Shown: positions 15,229-23,262 of the stretch, piece after piece | How the letters are laid out: each line of letters starts with the position of its first letter | How positions within the stretch are numbered: the stretch's first letter is position 1 | NCBI RefSeq assembly: GCF_000170755.1 | Contig: NZ_ABCK01000035.1 | Coordinates: 1-50,350, forward strand | DNA: 50,350 nucleotides | Source of the DNA: Lentisphaera araneosa HTCC2155 | Lineage (GTDB): Bacteria > Verrucomicrobiota > Lentisphaeria > Lentisphaerales > Lentisphaeraceae | Direction: 5' to 3' | Translations under genes and position numbers: made by a program | The notes under the pieces: generated by a model | Seen by the model: only the letters and a program-made list of their open reading frames with translations | What the model was told of the DNA's origin: nothing | Database searches by the model: none

Positions 15229-16815
15229 CTATTTTTTCTCTTTCGCATTGCGGAATGCAGCGTATTTATTTGAAATTTTGATGGCTTTTTGACGATCTGC
15301 TTCGCTATAATCCCAAAACTCATTAATGACTTGGTTAGCGATAAATTTTTCATGGTCAGCACCATTTTCTTGCCTCATTTGAGCGAATTGATCTTTTAGC
15401 TTCGCAATCAAGTCGGGGCTGGCTAGTTCATAGATATTATTTAATTCTTGGGGGTCTTTTTCGAGGTCATATAATTCCCAGGCTGGGGGAGTTTCAGGCT
15501 GAGAATCTTCGGGTTTGGCTCCGTAATAAAGGATGAGTTTATATTTTTTTGTGCGCATGCCAATGTGAGCGGGATTATCGTGATGAGCCATGTGCATCCA
15601 GTACTGATAATAAGCGGCTCGTTTCCAGTTTTTTGGTTCTTGCTTTGTTTCAAGAATTGATCTGAAGCTTCGTCCCTGCATGTAAGTAGGCGTTTTGACA
15701 CCGGCATAATCGAGCATCATGGCGGGGTAATCAATATTTTCGATAATTGCATCAGATTTTGAACCCGCTTTAATCGCCTTTGGGTAGCGTACAATGAAAG
15801 GCATACGCATGGTTTCTTCATAGGCCCAGCGCTTGTCTTGGTAATCGTGCTCGCCGAGCATGAAACCTTGGTCACCAGTGTAGATGATGATGGTGTTGTC
15901 GTAGATCTTTTCTTGTTTGAGGTAATCCACCAAACGTTTCATGTTATCATCGATGCCCTTGACACAGCGCAAGTATTTTTTGAGGTAGGTTTGATAAGCT
16001 GTTCTTTTTGCTGTAGTAGGATCGCTAATGCCTTTCGCCCAAGTTTTAGCGTAATTACGTCGCGTATTGCGCATGCCAATAGAAGTTCCGATATGATGAA
16101 TGAGTTCATCCTTGTGGCCTTTTGTCGCTAGTGAACCATTATTTTTGTTGTCCCAAAGACTGCTTGGCTCAGGGATTTTGACATCGGCCAGATAGCTTTC
16201 ATAGCGTGGTGCATAGTGAAAGAAATCATGGGGAGCTTTAAAATGAAACTTGAGAAAGAAAGCTTGATTTTTGTGACGTTTGTTACTGAGCCAATCAATA
16301 GCTGAATCAGTGAGACAATCTGAGGAATGCCCTTTCATAACGACGGGTGAACCCTTTTCATCTCCCAAGCTGCCCTCGAAGAAATTGGGGTCAAAATATT
16401 TTCCTTGACCGGGTAAAACTTTGTAGTAATCAAAGGCTGCAGGACGCTTCTTTAAATGCCACTTACCAATCATTGCGGTTTGATAGCCCGCCTTACGCAT
16501 TTCATGAGCGAGGTATTGTTGGTCAGAGGCAATGCTACCTTTGAGGTCAAGAACTCCGTTGATGTGAGCATATTGTCCGGTCATTATCGAGGCGCGACTG
16601 GGAGTGCAGATGGAATTTGAGCAGAAGGCGTTGGTCATGATGATGCCATCACGAGCAATTTTATCGATGTTGGGTGTAGGGTTGAGTGGAGCTAAACGTC
16701 CACCATAGGCCCCGATGGCCTGTGCAGTGTGGTCATCAGACATGATGAAAAGGATGTTGGGTTTTTCCACCGCAAATAAATGGAGGCAGGAAAGTATGAG
16801 CAAACAATATTTCAT
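15229..16815 (-). CDS. Secreted S1-family sulfatase, tandem paralogue B
   Basis: A 528-residue exported sulfatase (signal LLILSCLHLFAVE). The DD pair lies at 27-28 (FIMSDDHTAQA), and the formylglycine motif is CTPSRASIMTG with C70. Further active-site blocks are GKWHLKKRP, KFHFKAPHDFF and YTGDQGFMLGEHD. It is strongly similar over its whole length to the upstream neighbour (16831-18429), a tandem duplication. The two ORFs are 15 bp apart, and the FGE-like gene follows after 8 bp. Such KAPHD / GDQGFMLGEH sulfatases often act on glycosaminoglycan-like or algal glycans; the substrate is not proven. Confidence 0.94.
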   Translation of the reverse strand: MKYCLLILSCLHLFAVEKPNILFIMSDDHTAQAIGAYGGRLAPLNPTPNIDKIARDGIIMTNAFCSNSICTPSRASIMTGQYAHINGVLDLKGSIASDQQYLAHEMRKAGYQTAMIGKWHLKKRPAAFDYYKVLPGQGKYFDPNFFEGSLGDEKGSPVVMKGHSSDCLTDSAIDWLSNKRHKNQAFFLKFHFKAPHDFFHYAPRYESYLADVKIPEPSSLWDNKNNGSLATKGHKDELIHHIGTSIGMRNTRRNYAKTWAKGISDPTTAKRTAYQTYLKKYLRCVKGIDDNMKRLVDYLKQEKIYDNTIIIYTGDQGFMLGEHDYQDKRWAYEETMRMPFIVRYPKAIKAGSKSDAIIENIDYPAMMLDYAGVKTPTYMQGRSFRSILETKQEPKNWKRAAYYQYWMHMAHHDNPAHIGMRTKKYKLILYYGAKPEDSQPETPPAWELYDLEKDPQELNNIYELASPDLIAKLKDQFAQMRQENGADHEKFIANQVINEFWDYSEADRQKAIKISNKYAAFRNAKEKK

Positions 16816-16830
16816 TGATGGATTCCTAGT

Positions 16831-18429
16831 TTATTTTTTCTTCTTTTTGAGAGGGGCTTTATAGTTTTTATAAGCATGAGAAAGTTCAATTGCCTTTTGT
16901 CGATCTTCACTGCTGTAGTCCCAAAATTCGTCAATTACTTTATTGCAGGCGAATTTAGGATCATCTTCTTTATATTTATGGCGCAAGTCTTTGAGTTCAG
17001 CTTTGAGCTTATTAATAATTTCTTGATACTCTGGATTGTCGTAGAGATTATTGCTCTCTTTAGGATCTTTACTGAGGTCGTAAAGTTCCCAGGCGGGTGG
17101 CGTCTGTGCCTGGTCGCTGTCTGTTTTCGCCCCATAGAAAAGGATGAGTTTGTAGCGTTTGGTGCGAATCGCAATGTGGGCAGGGTTATCGTGATGTGCC
17201 ATGTGCATCCAATAGTGGTAATAGGCGGCTTTTTTCCAGTTTTCACTTTCGACGCCGGACTCAAGAATGGATCGAAAGCTATAGCCTTGCATGTACTTCG
17301 GTCGTGCCACGCCAGCATAGTCCAGCATGGTTAAAGGGTAGTCGACATTTTCAATAATGGCGTCGGATGCGCTTCCAGCTGGAATAGTTTTTGGGTAACG
17401 TACAATAAAAGGCATGCGCATAGATTCCTCATAAGCCCAACGTTTATCTTGGTAGTCATGTTCACCCAGCATAAAACCCTGATCACCTGTATAAATAATG
17501 ACGGTATTGTCGTAGAGACCCTCTGCTTTGAGGTAATCAATGACACGCTTGAGGTTGTCGTCGACGCCTTTGACACAGCGTAAGTATGCTTTTAGGTAGC
17601 TTTGGTAAGCTTGTGATTTAGCTTGCTTGTTACTTAAATCAGGATCTTTTGCCCATTTTTTAGCGTAGTTACGGCGGTGGTTTCTACGACCAATAGAAGT
17701 TCCGATTTTGTTGATTAATTCATCTTGATATCCGCGTGTGGCAATGGAACCATTATTTTTATTATCCCAAAGGCTCGCTGGTTCCGGAATATGTGTGTCC
17801 GCTAAGTAAGATTCATAACGAGGAGCATATTCAAACATATCATGGGGTGCTTTGAAGTGAAATTTGAGGAAAAAGGCTTGGTCTTTTTTGCGGATGTTTT
17901 TAAACCAATGAAGTGTTGAATCCGCAACACAATCAGAAGAGTGACCTTCCATTTTTACTTTCTCACCTTTAGTGTCGCCAAGTTTACCTTCGTAGAATTC
18001 AGGGTTGAAGTACTTGCCCTGGCCTGGAAGAACTTTGTAGTAGTCAAAAGCGGCAGGGCGGTGTTTGAGGTGCCACTTACCGATGACAGCCGTTTGGTAG
18101 CCAGCTTTTTTCATTTCATTAGCTAGGTATTGATGTTCAGAATCTAGCTTGCCACCCAAAGTGGTGACGCCGTTCACCGCACTGTATTGCCCCGTCATAA
18201 TGGCAGCTCGACTTGGAGTGCAGATGGCATTATTACAAAAGGCATTGGTCATAATTATACCCTCTTGGGCGATGGAGTCGATTGTTGGTGTGGGATTTAA
18301 TTTTGCGAGACGACTATTGTAAACACCCACAGCTTGGGAGGTGTGGTCGTCAGACATGATGAAAAGGATGTTGGGTTTTTGTTCTGCAAGTAATGGCAGG
18401 CAAAGGAGGAAAAACAAAACTGACTTCAT
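16831..18429 (-). CDS. Secreted S1-family sulfatase, tandem paralogue A
   Basis: A 532-residue exported sulfatase (signal SVLFFLLCLPLLAE). It shares the DD pair (FIMSDDHTSQA), a CTPSRAAIMTG formylglycine site at C70, GKWHLKHRP, and YTGDQGFMLGEHD with paralogue B, and ends in a Lys-rich tail. It is the first gene of the operon sulfatase A, sulfatase B, FGE-like lipoprotein, with an AAGG site before the ATG. The divergent IclR regulator lies 150 bp upstream across a region with a perfect 10-bp inverted repeat, which makes regulation by that protein likely. Substrate unknown. Confidence 0.94.
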   Translation of the reverse strand: MKSVLFFLLCLPLLAEQKPNILFIMSDDHTSQAVGVYNSRLAKLNPTPTIDSIAQEGIIMTNAFCNNAICTPSRAAIMTGQYSAVNGVTTLGGKLDSEHQYLANEMKKAGYQTAVIGKWHLKHRPAAFDYYKVLPGQGKYFNPEFYEGKLGDTKGEKVKMEGHSSDCVADSTLHWFKNIRKKDQAFFLKFHFKAPHDMFEYAPRYESYLADTHIPEPASLWDNKNNGSIATRGYQDELINKIGTSIGRRNHRRNYAKKWAKDPDLSNKQAKSQAYQSYLKAYLRCVKGVDDNLKRVIDYLKAEGLYDNTVIIYTGDQGFMLGEHDYQDKRWAYEESMRMPFIVRYPKTIPAGSASDAIIENVDYPLTMLDYAGVARPKYMQGYSFRSILESGVESENWKKAAYYHYWMHMAHHDNPAHIAIRTKRYKLILFYGAKTDSDQAQTPPAWELYDLSKDPKESNNLYDNPEYQEIINKLKAELKDLRHKYKEDDPKFACNKVIDEFWDYSSEDRQKAIELSHAYKNYKAPLKKKKK

Positions 18430-18484
18430 GAAACTACCTTGGTTAATTAATTGAATTATAAGTAAAATAAATTAACTTAGTTCA

Positions 18485-18532
18485 ATTTTCAAGCTCAGGT
18501 CTTATTTAATTTTTAGAGCTCTGCTTGAAAAT
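18485..18532. promoter_or_regulatory. Candidate IclR operator: perfect 10-bp inverted repeat
   Basis: ATTTTCAAGC (18485-18494) and GCTTGAAAAT (18523-18532) are exact inverted copies 28 nt apart, between the divergent sulfatase operon and the IclR gene. Less perfect TTGAA/TTCAA elements occur nearby (18451-18462, 18476-18485, 18553-18563). IclR proteins often bind paired palindromes as tetramers. Function is inferred from position. Confidence 0.45.
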
Positions 18533-18579
18533 ATGTGGATAGAAGGTTTTTTATAAGTTCAATAATTTAACTATGGGCA

Positions 18580-19317
18580 ATGATGAAAAATTTAAGCGGA
18601 ACTCTACCTAAGGCATTAGTTATTCTGAAATTCATAGCGAATCAGCAGGGTGAAGTGAGTTTTCAGCAGATCAAAAATCATTCATCTCTGAGTTCTAATG
18701 TGCTGTCGCGCATTTTAAAAACTTACCTCGAATGGGATTTTTTTGTAAAAAACTCTGAAACAGGGCTCTATAGTTTAGGAAGCGAAAGCATCAACTTGGC
18801 AAAAACCATACTGCAAGAAAATGCTCTCCATGATATTGCGGCGGAAGCCGTCAAGATTTTAGCAAATGGTACGCAAGAATCAGCAGCCTTTTTTGAGTTC
18901 GACGGAGATTTGATTAAGTTGATAGCTAAAAAAGAAATGGCGAATTCCTACCACTATTTAAAATTGATGAGCAGTGAAATACACTCGCCGAATAATGCCT
19001 TTATTTATTGCATTCTACCCTTTTTGAGTGAGGTCAAGAGCCAAGGTTTTATGGATAAAAGTGACGAAGCTTTTAATTTTGAAAAAACAAAAGTCGAGGA
19101 TGATTTTTGCGAGATTCGCAAAAATAAGTTTTTGCTTCGCAAAGAACGCTATCAGCGCGCAGAAATAAGTCGGATTTGCGTCCCTGTATTTGCCGGTGAA
19201 AAGATTATTGGCAGCATTGGTGTGACGATTAATAGTCACAAACTTAAAGCAAGTGATAGTCAAGAAATCCTGCAGCAGTGTATGACTGCTGCAAGATCTA
19301 TTGAGGCTAAGCTCTAA
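18580..19317 (+). CDS. IclR-family transcriptional regulator
   Basis: A 245-residue regulator. The winged helix-turn-helix occupies about residues 8-68 (KALVILKFIA...SFQQIKNHSSLSSNVLSRILKTYLEW), and the rest is the effector domain, ending in the typical ISRICVPVFAGEKIIGSIGVTI. The ligand is unknown, but divergence from the sulfatase operon suggests a sugar or sulfated-sugar catabolite. Start could be either of two adjacent ATGs (18580 or 18583); no strong ribosome site is seen. The stop overlaps that of the convergent sulfatase by 4 bp (CTAA). Confidence 0.88.
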   Translation: MMKNLSGTLPKALVILKFIANQQGEVSFQQIKNHSSLSSNVLSRILKTYLEWDFFVKNSETGLYSLGSESINLAKTILQENALHDIAAEAVKILANGTQESAAFFEFDGDLIKLIAKKEMANSYHYLKLMSSEIHSPNNAFIYCILPFLSEVKSQGFMDKSDEAFNFEKTKVEDDFCEIRKNKFLLRKERYQRAEISRICVPVFAGEKIIGSIGVTINSHKLKASDSQEILQQCMTAARSIEAKL

Positions 19318-20825
19318 TCCAGTAAAGGGGCACTGCGTTTTGATTCGCGGTACTTCGTCAAGAGGGCTTTGAGCTCTTTAACGATTTCAGGGTTTTGATC
19401 ATAAAGATTGTTCTTCTGTGCGAGGTCATCTTTGAGATTGTAGAGCAAGCCAGGAGCCTTTTTATTGATGGGGTGAAAGCCATGCTTTGCCAAGTAATCG
19501 GCACTGACCCGACTGCGGTGTCCCGTGTTGGCATCAATGAAAAGCCAGTCGCCGCGACGGATAGCAAATTGATTCTCAAAAGTGTTTTGAACTGTGGCTT
19601 CACGAACAGCGTTTTGTGCTTTCTCTCCCATGAGGATGTTGAGCATGTTATAGCTATCCACAGCTTCATTTTCTTTGAGTGAAGCGCCAGTGATTTTGGC
19701 GATAGTTGCCATGAGGTCAACTTGACTGATTGTTTCATTCGTAGTAGCAGCTTTAATTTTATTGGGCCAAGAAATAAAAAAGGGAACGCGGTGGCCGCCT
19801 TCGTAAACATCGCGTTTGAGCCCACGAAGTTTTCCAGGGCTGTAATGCTTGAATTTTGTCGCTCTTGTATAGGCGTAGTGCTCGGGGCCATTATCGGCAG
19901 TAAAGATAAGTAGTGTGTTTTCGTAAAGACCTTTTTCTTTGAGTTTGTTAACAACTTGGCCGGTGATCCAGTCAATTTGATACACAAAATCGCCATAGGG
20001 ACCTGCTTGTGATTTCCCAATAAATTCTTTGTTCGGAATGATCGGCGCATGGGGACCAGGAAGAGCAAAGTAAAGGAAAAAAGCTTCATCCTTTTTTTGC
20101 TGGTCTAAGTAGTCGAGAGTTTTGTCCGTGAGTGTCGGCAGAACGGCGTAGTGATCCCAGTCTTTTACAGCAGGACCTGGACGGCATTCCCAACCACCTT
20201 CGGGTGGTTTGGTTCCTTTGAGGTCGAGCATGACGGTCGGGGTTTCTGTCACACGATCATTTTCGATCCAGCAATAAGGAGGGAAATTAATCACGCCATC
20301 ACCGAAATAATAATCAAAACCAATGCTTAAAGGCCCTCCAGGAATGGGCTTAGACCAGTCGAAAGCTTTGGGAGAGTAAGCGCTCTTTTTTCCTGATTTT
20401 ACTTTGGCTTTTGGATCAATCATAATCGCTTTCCAATCAAAGCCCAAATGCCATTTACCGATACAGGCGGTTTTGTAGCCTTGTTGTTTAAGCATGCGGG
20501 GAAGAGTCATTTCATTTTTCTCAAAGACAGATGCGCCAAAAGAATTCACAATGCCGTGCATGCGTCTCCAGTGATAATTACCTGTGAGTAAAGCGTAGCG
20601 ACTTGGAGTGCAGATGCCCGAAGAACTGTGACCATCATCAAAGCGCAAGGCTGTCGTTGCAAGTTTATCGAGATGGGGCGTTGGGATTTTACTGTCGGGA
20701 TTCATCACGGATATGTCACCATGTCCCATGTCATCAGCATAAATAATAATGATATTTGGTTTTTCAGCCGCCAAGCCTCCGAGGCCTAAGAAACTGAGCA
20801 TAAGCAGTAGTAATTTTTTCATCAT
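19314..20825 (-). CDS. Secreted S1-family arylsulfatase (arylsulfatase A-like)
   Basis: A 503-residue sulfatase with a signal peptide (LLLLMLSFLGLGGLAAE). The DD pair lies at 31-32 (IYADDMGHGD); the formylglycine site is CTPSRYALLTG with C72, followed by YHWR. GKWHLGFD, LPGPHAPI and FTADNGPEHYAY complete the active-site set, a pattern common in arylsulfatase A-like enzymes. It differs clearly from the tandem pair, so it should have another specificity. AGGAAG lies 7 nt before the first ATG. It is convergent with the IclR gene and transcribed from its own promoter region upstream of 20825, where no clear operator was seen. Confidence 0.94.
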   Translation of the reverse strand: MMKKLLLLMLSFLGLGGLAAEKPNIIIIYADDMGHGDISVMNPDSKIPTPHLDKLATTALRFDDGHSSSGICTPSRYALLTGNYHWRRMHGIVNSFGASVFEKNEMTLPRMLKQQGYKTACIGKWHLGFDWKAIMIDPKAKVKSGKKSAYSPKAFDWSKPIPGGPLSIGFDYYFGDGVINFPPYCWIENDRVTETPTVMLDLKGTKPPEGGWECRPGPAVKDWDHYAVLPTLTDKTLDYLDQQKKDEAFFLYFALPGPHAPIIPNKEFIGKSQAGPYGDFVYQIDWITGQVVNKLKEKGLYENTLLIFTADNGPEHYAYTRATKFKHYSPGKLRGLKRDVYEGGHRVPFFISWPNKIKAATTNETISQVDLMATIAKITGASLKENEAVDSYNMLNILMGEKAQNAVREATVQNTFENQFAIRRGDWLFIDANTGHRSRVSADYLAKHGFHPINKKAPGLLYNLKDDLAQKNNLYDQNPEIVKELKALLTKYRESKRSAPLLD

Positions 20826-20969
20826 ATGAACTTCCTGTTTTTATTGGTTACAATGACTAAATACGGGGAAAGCTAAAATCATTGACTCGTAAAAATTCTA
20901 TTTTAATTTTATTTCAAGGATGTATAAATTTCGAGTATGCTATAGCTAAAATGGGAAGGAGCAATGAGC

Positions 20970-20990
20970 GTACTTATAATATGTAAGTAC
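20970..20990. repeat. Small inverted repeat next to the ferritin terminator
   Basis: GTACTTA and TAAGTAC are exact inverted copies around a 7-nt centre. It abuts the A-tract of the ferritin terminator. The rest of the 223-bp stretch 20826-21048 is AT-rich, with the leader of the sulfatase gene and nothing else recognisable. Confidence 0.6.
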
Positions 20991-21020
20991 AAAAAAAAGC
21001 AATTACCGAAGTAATTGCTT
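20991..21020 (-). terminator. Rho-independent terminator of the ferritin gene
   Basis: Read on the minus strand, AAGCAATTAC pairs with GTAATTGCTT around a stable TTCG tetraloop, followed by eight T residues in total. It lies 29 bp after the ferritin stop. This is the clearest intrinsic terminator of the left half. Confidence 0.9.
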
Positions 21021-21048
21021 TGATATGTAAAAGGTGGCGAAGATTGAC

Positions 21049-21591
21049 TTACTCTTCGTTACCTGGGAAAAGGTTAACAGTGGATTGGTGAGATTTTTCA
21101 CCATTTGTGAGTAGAGCGATTTCTTTATCGAAGAAATAGAGGCTGTTCCCGCTTGTTCCAATCATTTCGAGTTTGTCGAGGATTGATTTAAAGAGTTTCT
21201 CTTCTTCGTGTTGTTCACCAACGTACCACTGGAGGAAATTAAAGGTAGAGTAATCTTTTTCGCTAAAAGCGGCGTGGGCGAGATCATTGATTTGCGCTGT
21301 GATGAATTGTTCATGAGCATAAATATCTTTAAAAAGCTCGATGATATCTTCAAAATCAGATTTAGGGGAGTCAATCGCACCAATTTTAGCGAGTGCACCT
21401 GTGTCGGCAACGTATTTGAAGAGGCGGTTCATGTGAGTCATTTCTTCTTCAGCGTGAAGACGTAAGAACTCCGCACAGCTCTCGAGTGCTTTGTATTCAC
21501 ACCAGGCACTCATCTGAAGGTAGAGGTTGGAAGAATAGAATTCTAAGTTGATTTGATTGTTAAGTAAACCAATCATTTTGTCGCTAAGCAT
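21049..21591 (-). CDS. Ferritin-like iron storage protein
   Basis: A 180-residue bacterial ferritin (FtnA type) that oxidises and stores iron in a 24-mer cytosolic shell. Ferroxidase ligands are visible: Glu17 (NLEFYSS), Glu50 and His53 (EEEMTH), Glu near 94 ([10 protein letters not shown]), and Glu-Gln near 127 (YVGEQHEEE). Length and helices match FtnA, and no haem-binding Met of bacterioferritin is obvious. It is monocistronic, with a UUCG terminator downstream. No Fur box was recognised upstream. Confidence 0.95.
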   Translation of the reverse strand: MLSDKMIGLLNNQINLEFYSSNLYLQMSAWCEYKALESCAEFLRLHAEEEMTHMNRLFKYVADTGALAKIGAIDSPKSDFEDIIELFKDIYAHEQFITAQINDLAHAAFSEKDYSTFNFLQWYVGEQHEEEKLFKSILDKLEMIGTSGNSLYFFDKEIALLTNGEKSHQSTVNLFPGNEE

Positions 21592-21691
21592 AATGTTTTC
21601 CTTTATTTAATTTGCTCTAAACCTAAGTCGATTTAAAGGGAAAACAATGCCTATGATGAAATAGAAAACTAGACTAAATCTTAATAAAAAA

Positions 21692-21844
21692 TTAGATTTC
21701 GATGCTTTTGCACAAATTGCGTTTTTTGTTGGCTGCACGACCACATTTGGCACAGAGGTATTGAGGACTAGAAACAATGGAAGCTAGTTCTTCTAGCTTG
21801 TCTCTTAGGTCACTCTTGCTGAGCTTGCAAATGGGTTTTTTCAT
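21692..21844 (-). CDS. Small conserved-looking Cys protein (50 aa)
   Basis: A 50-residue ORF beginning KKPICKLSKSDLRDKLEEL and containing YLCAKCGRAA followed by KKRNLCK. Three or four Cys, including a CxxC, suggest a half zinc ribbon. The plan resembles small uncharacterised proteins with a C-x2-CGR...LCKP ending that I recall in other bacteria. It lies 100 bp upstream of ferritin on the same strand. Its size means only a homology search can confirm it, but composition and motif spacing argue for a real gene. Confidence 0.65.
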   Translation of the reverse strand: MKKPICKLSKSDLRDKLEELASIVSSPQYLCAKCGRAANKKRNLCKSIEI

Positions 21845-22097
21845 AATGTCTATCACGTGCTTTTCGTTAGTCTATATTAAGATATAATCTCAATACGAGT
21901 ATTTTTCAAGTGATAGTATTAAAAATTTGTTAAGTGTTGTGAGTCATGAGTCAGTTGTTGTTTTTCTTAATTGTTTGATTCGCACTAAGATGAAAAAAAG
22001 ACTGTACAACTTGAAAATGTTGCTGAAGTTCTATAATATAAATATATGAGTACCCTCGATTACAGAGGCAAGTTTTACATTAAAATAGGAGAGAGAT

Positions 22098-23252
22098 ATG
22101 GGTTTATGGGATAAACTTACGGGCGAATTTGTCGATATCATTGAATGGACCAATGATGATCGCGAAACTTTAGCATGGCGTTTCGAGCGTTATGGCAATG
22201 AAATTAAATACGGCGCAAAGCTCACCGTACGACCTGGTCAGGCGGCAGTCTTTGTGAATGAAGGCCAAATTGCCGATGTTTTTGAACCGGGTATGTATGA
22301 ACTTCAGACCAGTAACTTGCCGATTCTTTCGACACTGAAAGGCTGGAAGTATGGCTTTGAAAGTCCTTTTAAAGCTGAAGTTATTTTTGTTACAACTACA
22401 CAGATAGTGGATCGTAAATGGGGAACGAAAAATCCGATTATGATGCGCGATCCAGAATTTGGACCGATTCGCTTAAGAGCCTTCGGGACTTATGCAATTA
22501 AAGTCGTTAATCCTAGTGCGTTCATTACAACATTAGTGGGAACTGACGGTGTTTTTGAAGCGGATGAAATTACGGATCAACTTAGAAATATTATTGTCTC
22601 ACGTTTTACCGACAAATTAGGTGAAGCTAAAGTTCCAGCTTTGGACTTAGCGTCAAATTATGATGAAATCGCTGATATTATTCACGACAAAATTGAGCCC
22701 GAATTCAAAGAATATGGAGTTGAGCTCCCTAAGTTTTTAATCGAAAATATTGCCTTACCACCGGAAGTTGAAGAAGCTTTAGACAAGCGTTCTAGCATGG
22801 GGATATTGGGTAATATGAATCAATACTCACAGTTTCAAGCTGCGAATGCGATGGAAGCTGCTGCTAATAATCCTGGTGAAGCAGGAGGAGCCATGGGCGG
22901 TGGTATGGGCATGGGCATGGGTTTTGCCATGGCCAATCAAATGGGCAACGCCATGGGCGGAGGTCAAGCAGCTCCCCAAGCGAGTTCGGCTCCACCCCCA
23001 CCTCCAGGTCATAGTGCGGCTAATGTTGAGTTTCATGTGAGTGTTAACGGCCAATCCTATGGTCCCTATGATATGAATGCTTTTGCTCAACACGTTCAAG
23101 CGGGTCAGATCACTGGTGAAAGCATGGTTTGGAAACAAGGCATGGCGAACTGGTTACCTGCAGCACAAGTTGCGGAGTTAGCTAATTTGTTTGGACCTCC
23201 GAGTCCACCGCCAGTTCCTGGTGGGTCAGTACCTCCACCGCCACCAATGTAG
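22098..23252 (+). CDS. YdjI-like SPFH protein with C-terminal GYF_2 domain
   Basis: A 384-residue protein. Residues 1-235 match the SPFH subfamily of Bacillus YdjI (WDKLTGEFVDIIEW, LTVRPGQAAVFVNEG, FEPGMYEL). A Met/Gly-rich linker (about 265-295) and Pro-rich stretches flank a GYF_2-type domain (FHVSVNGQSYGPYDMNAFAQ to MANWLPA). A Pro-rich tail ends it. In Bacillus, YdjGHI localise the phage-shock protein PspA at the membrane; here the same role is inferred from the paired downstream gene. No membrane segment is present. A strong AGGAGAG site precedes the ATG; a possible promoter (TTGAAA 22011, TATAAT 22032) lies upstream. Confidence 0.88.
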   Translation: MGLWDKLTGEFVDIIEWTNDDRETLAWRFERYGNEIKYGAKLTVRPGQAAVFVNEGQIADVFEPGMYELQTSNLPILSTLKGWKYGFESPFKAEVIFVTTTQIVDRKWGTKNPIMMRDPEFGPIRLRAFGTYAIKVVNPSAFITTLVGTDGVFEADEITDQLRNIIVSRFTDKLGEAKVPALDLASNYDEIADIIHDKIEPEFKEYGVELPKFLIENIALPPEVEEALDKRSSMGILGNMNQYSQFQAANAMEAAANNPGEAGGAMGGGMGMGMGFAMANQMGNAMGGGQAAPQASSAPPPPPGHSAANVEFHVSVNGQSYGPYDMNAFAQHVQAGQITGESMVWKQGMANWLPAAQVAELANLFGPPSPPPVPGGSVPPPPPM

Positions 23253-23262
23253 AGCGGTATTT

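Noticed and set aside
15838-16131. Plus-strand ORFs inside the sulfatase genes (also near 16876-17334 and 19395-19682)
   Set aside because: All lie opposite strong sulfatase coding sequence with conserved motifs and show no domain or start signal of their own.
22890-22960. Met/Gly-rich repeats in the SPFH gene as a tandem DNA repeat element
   Set aside because: The repetition (GGTATGGGCATGGGC) is short and explained by a low-complexity protein linker; copy number and phase do not suggest a separate repeat element.
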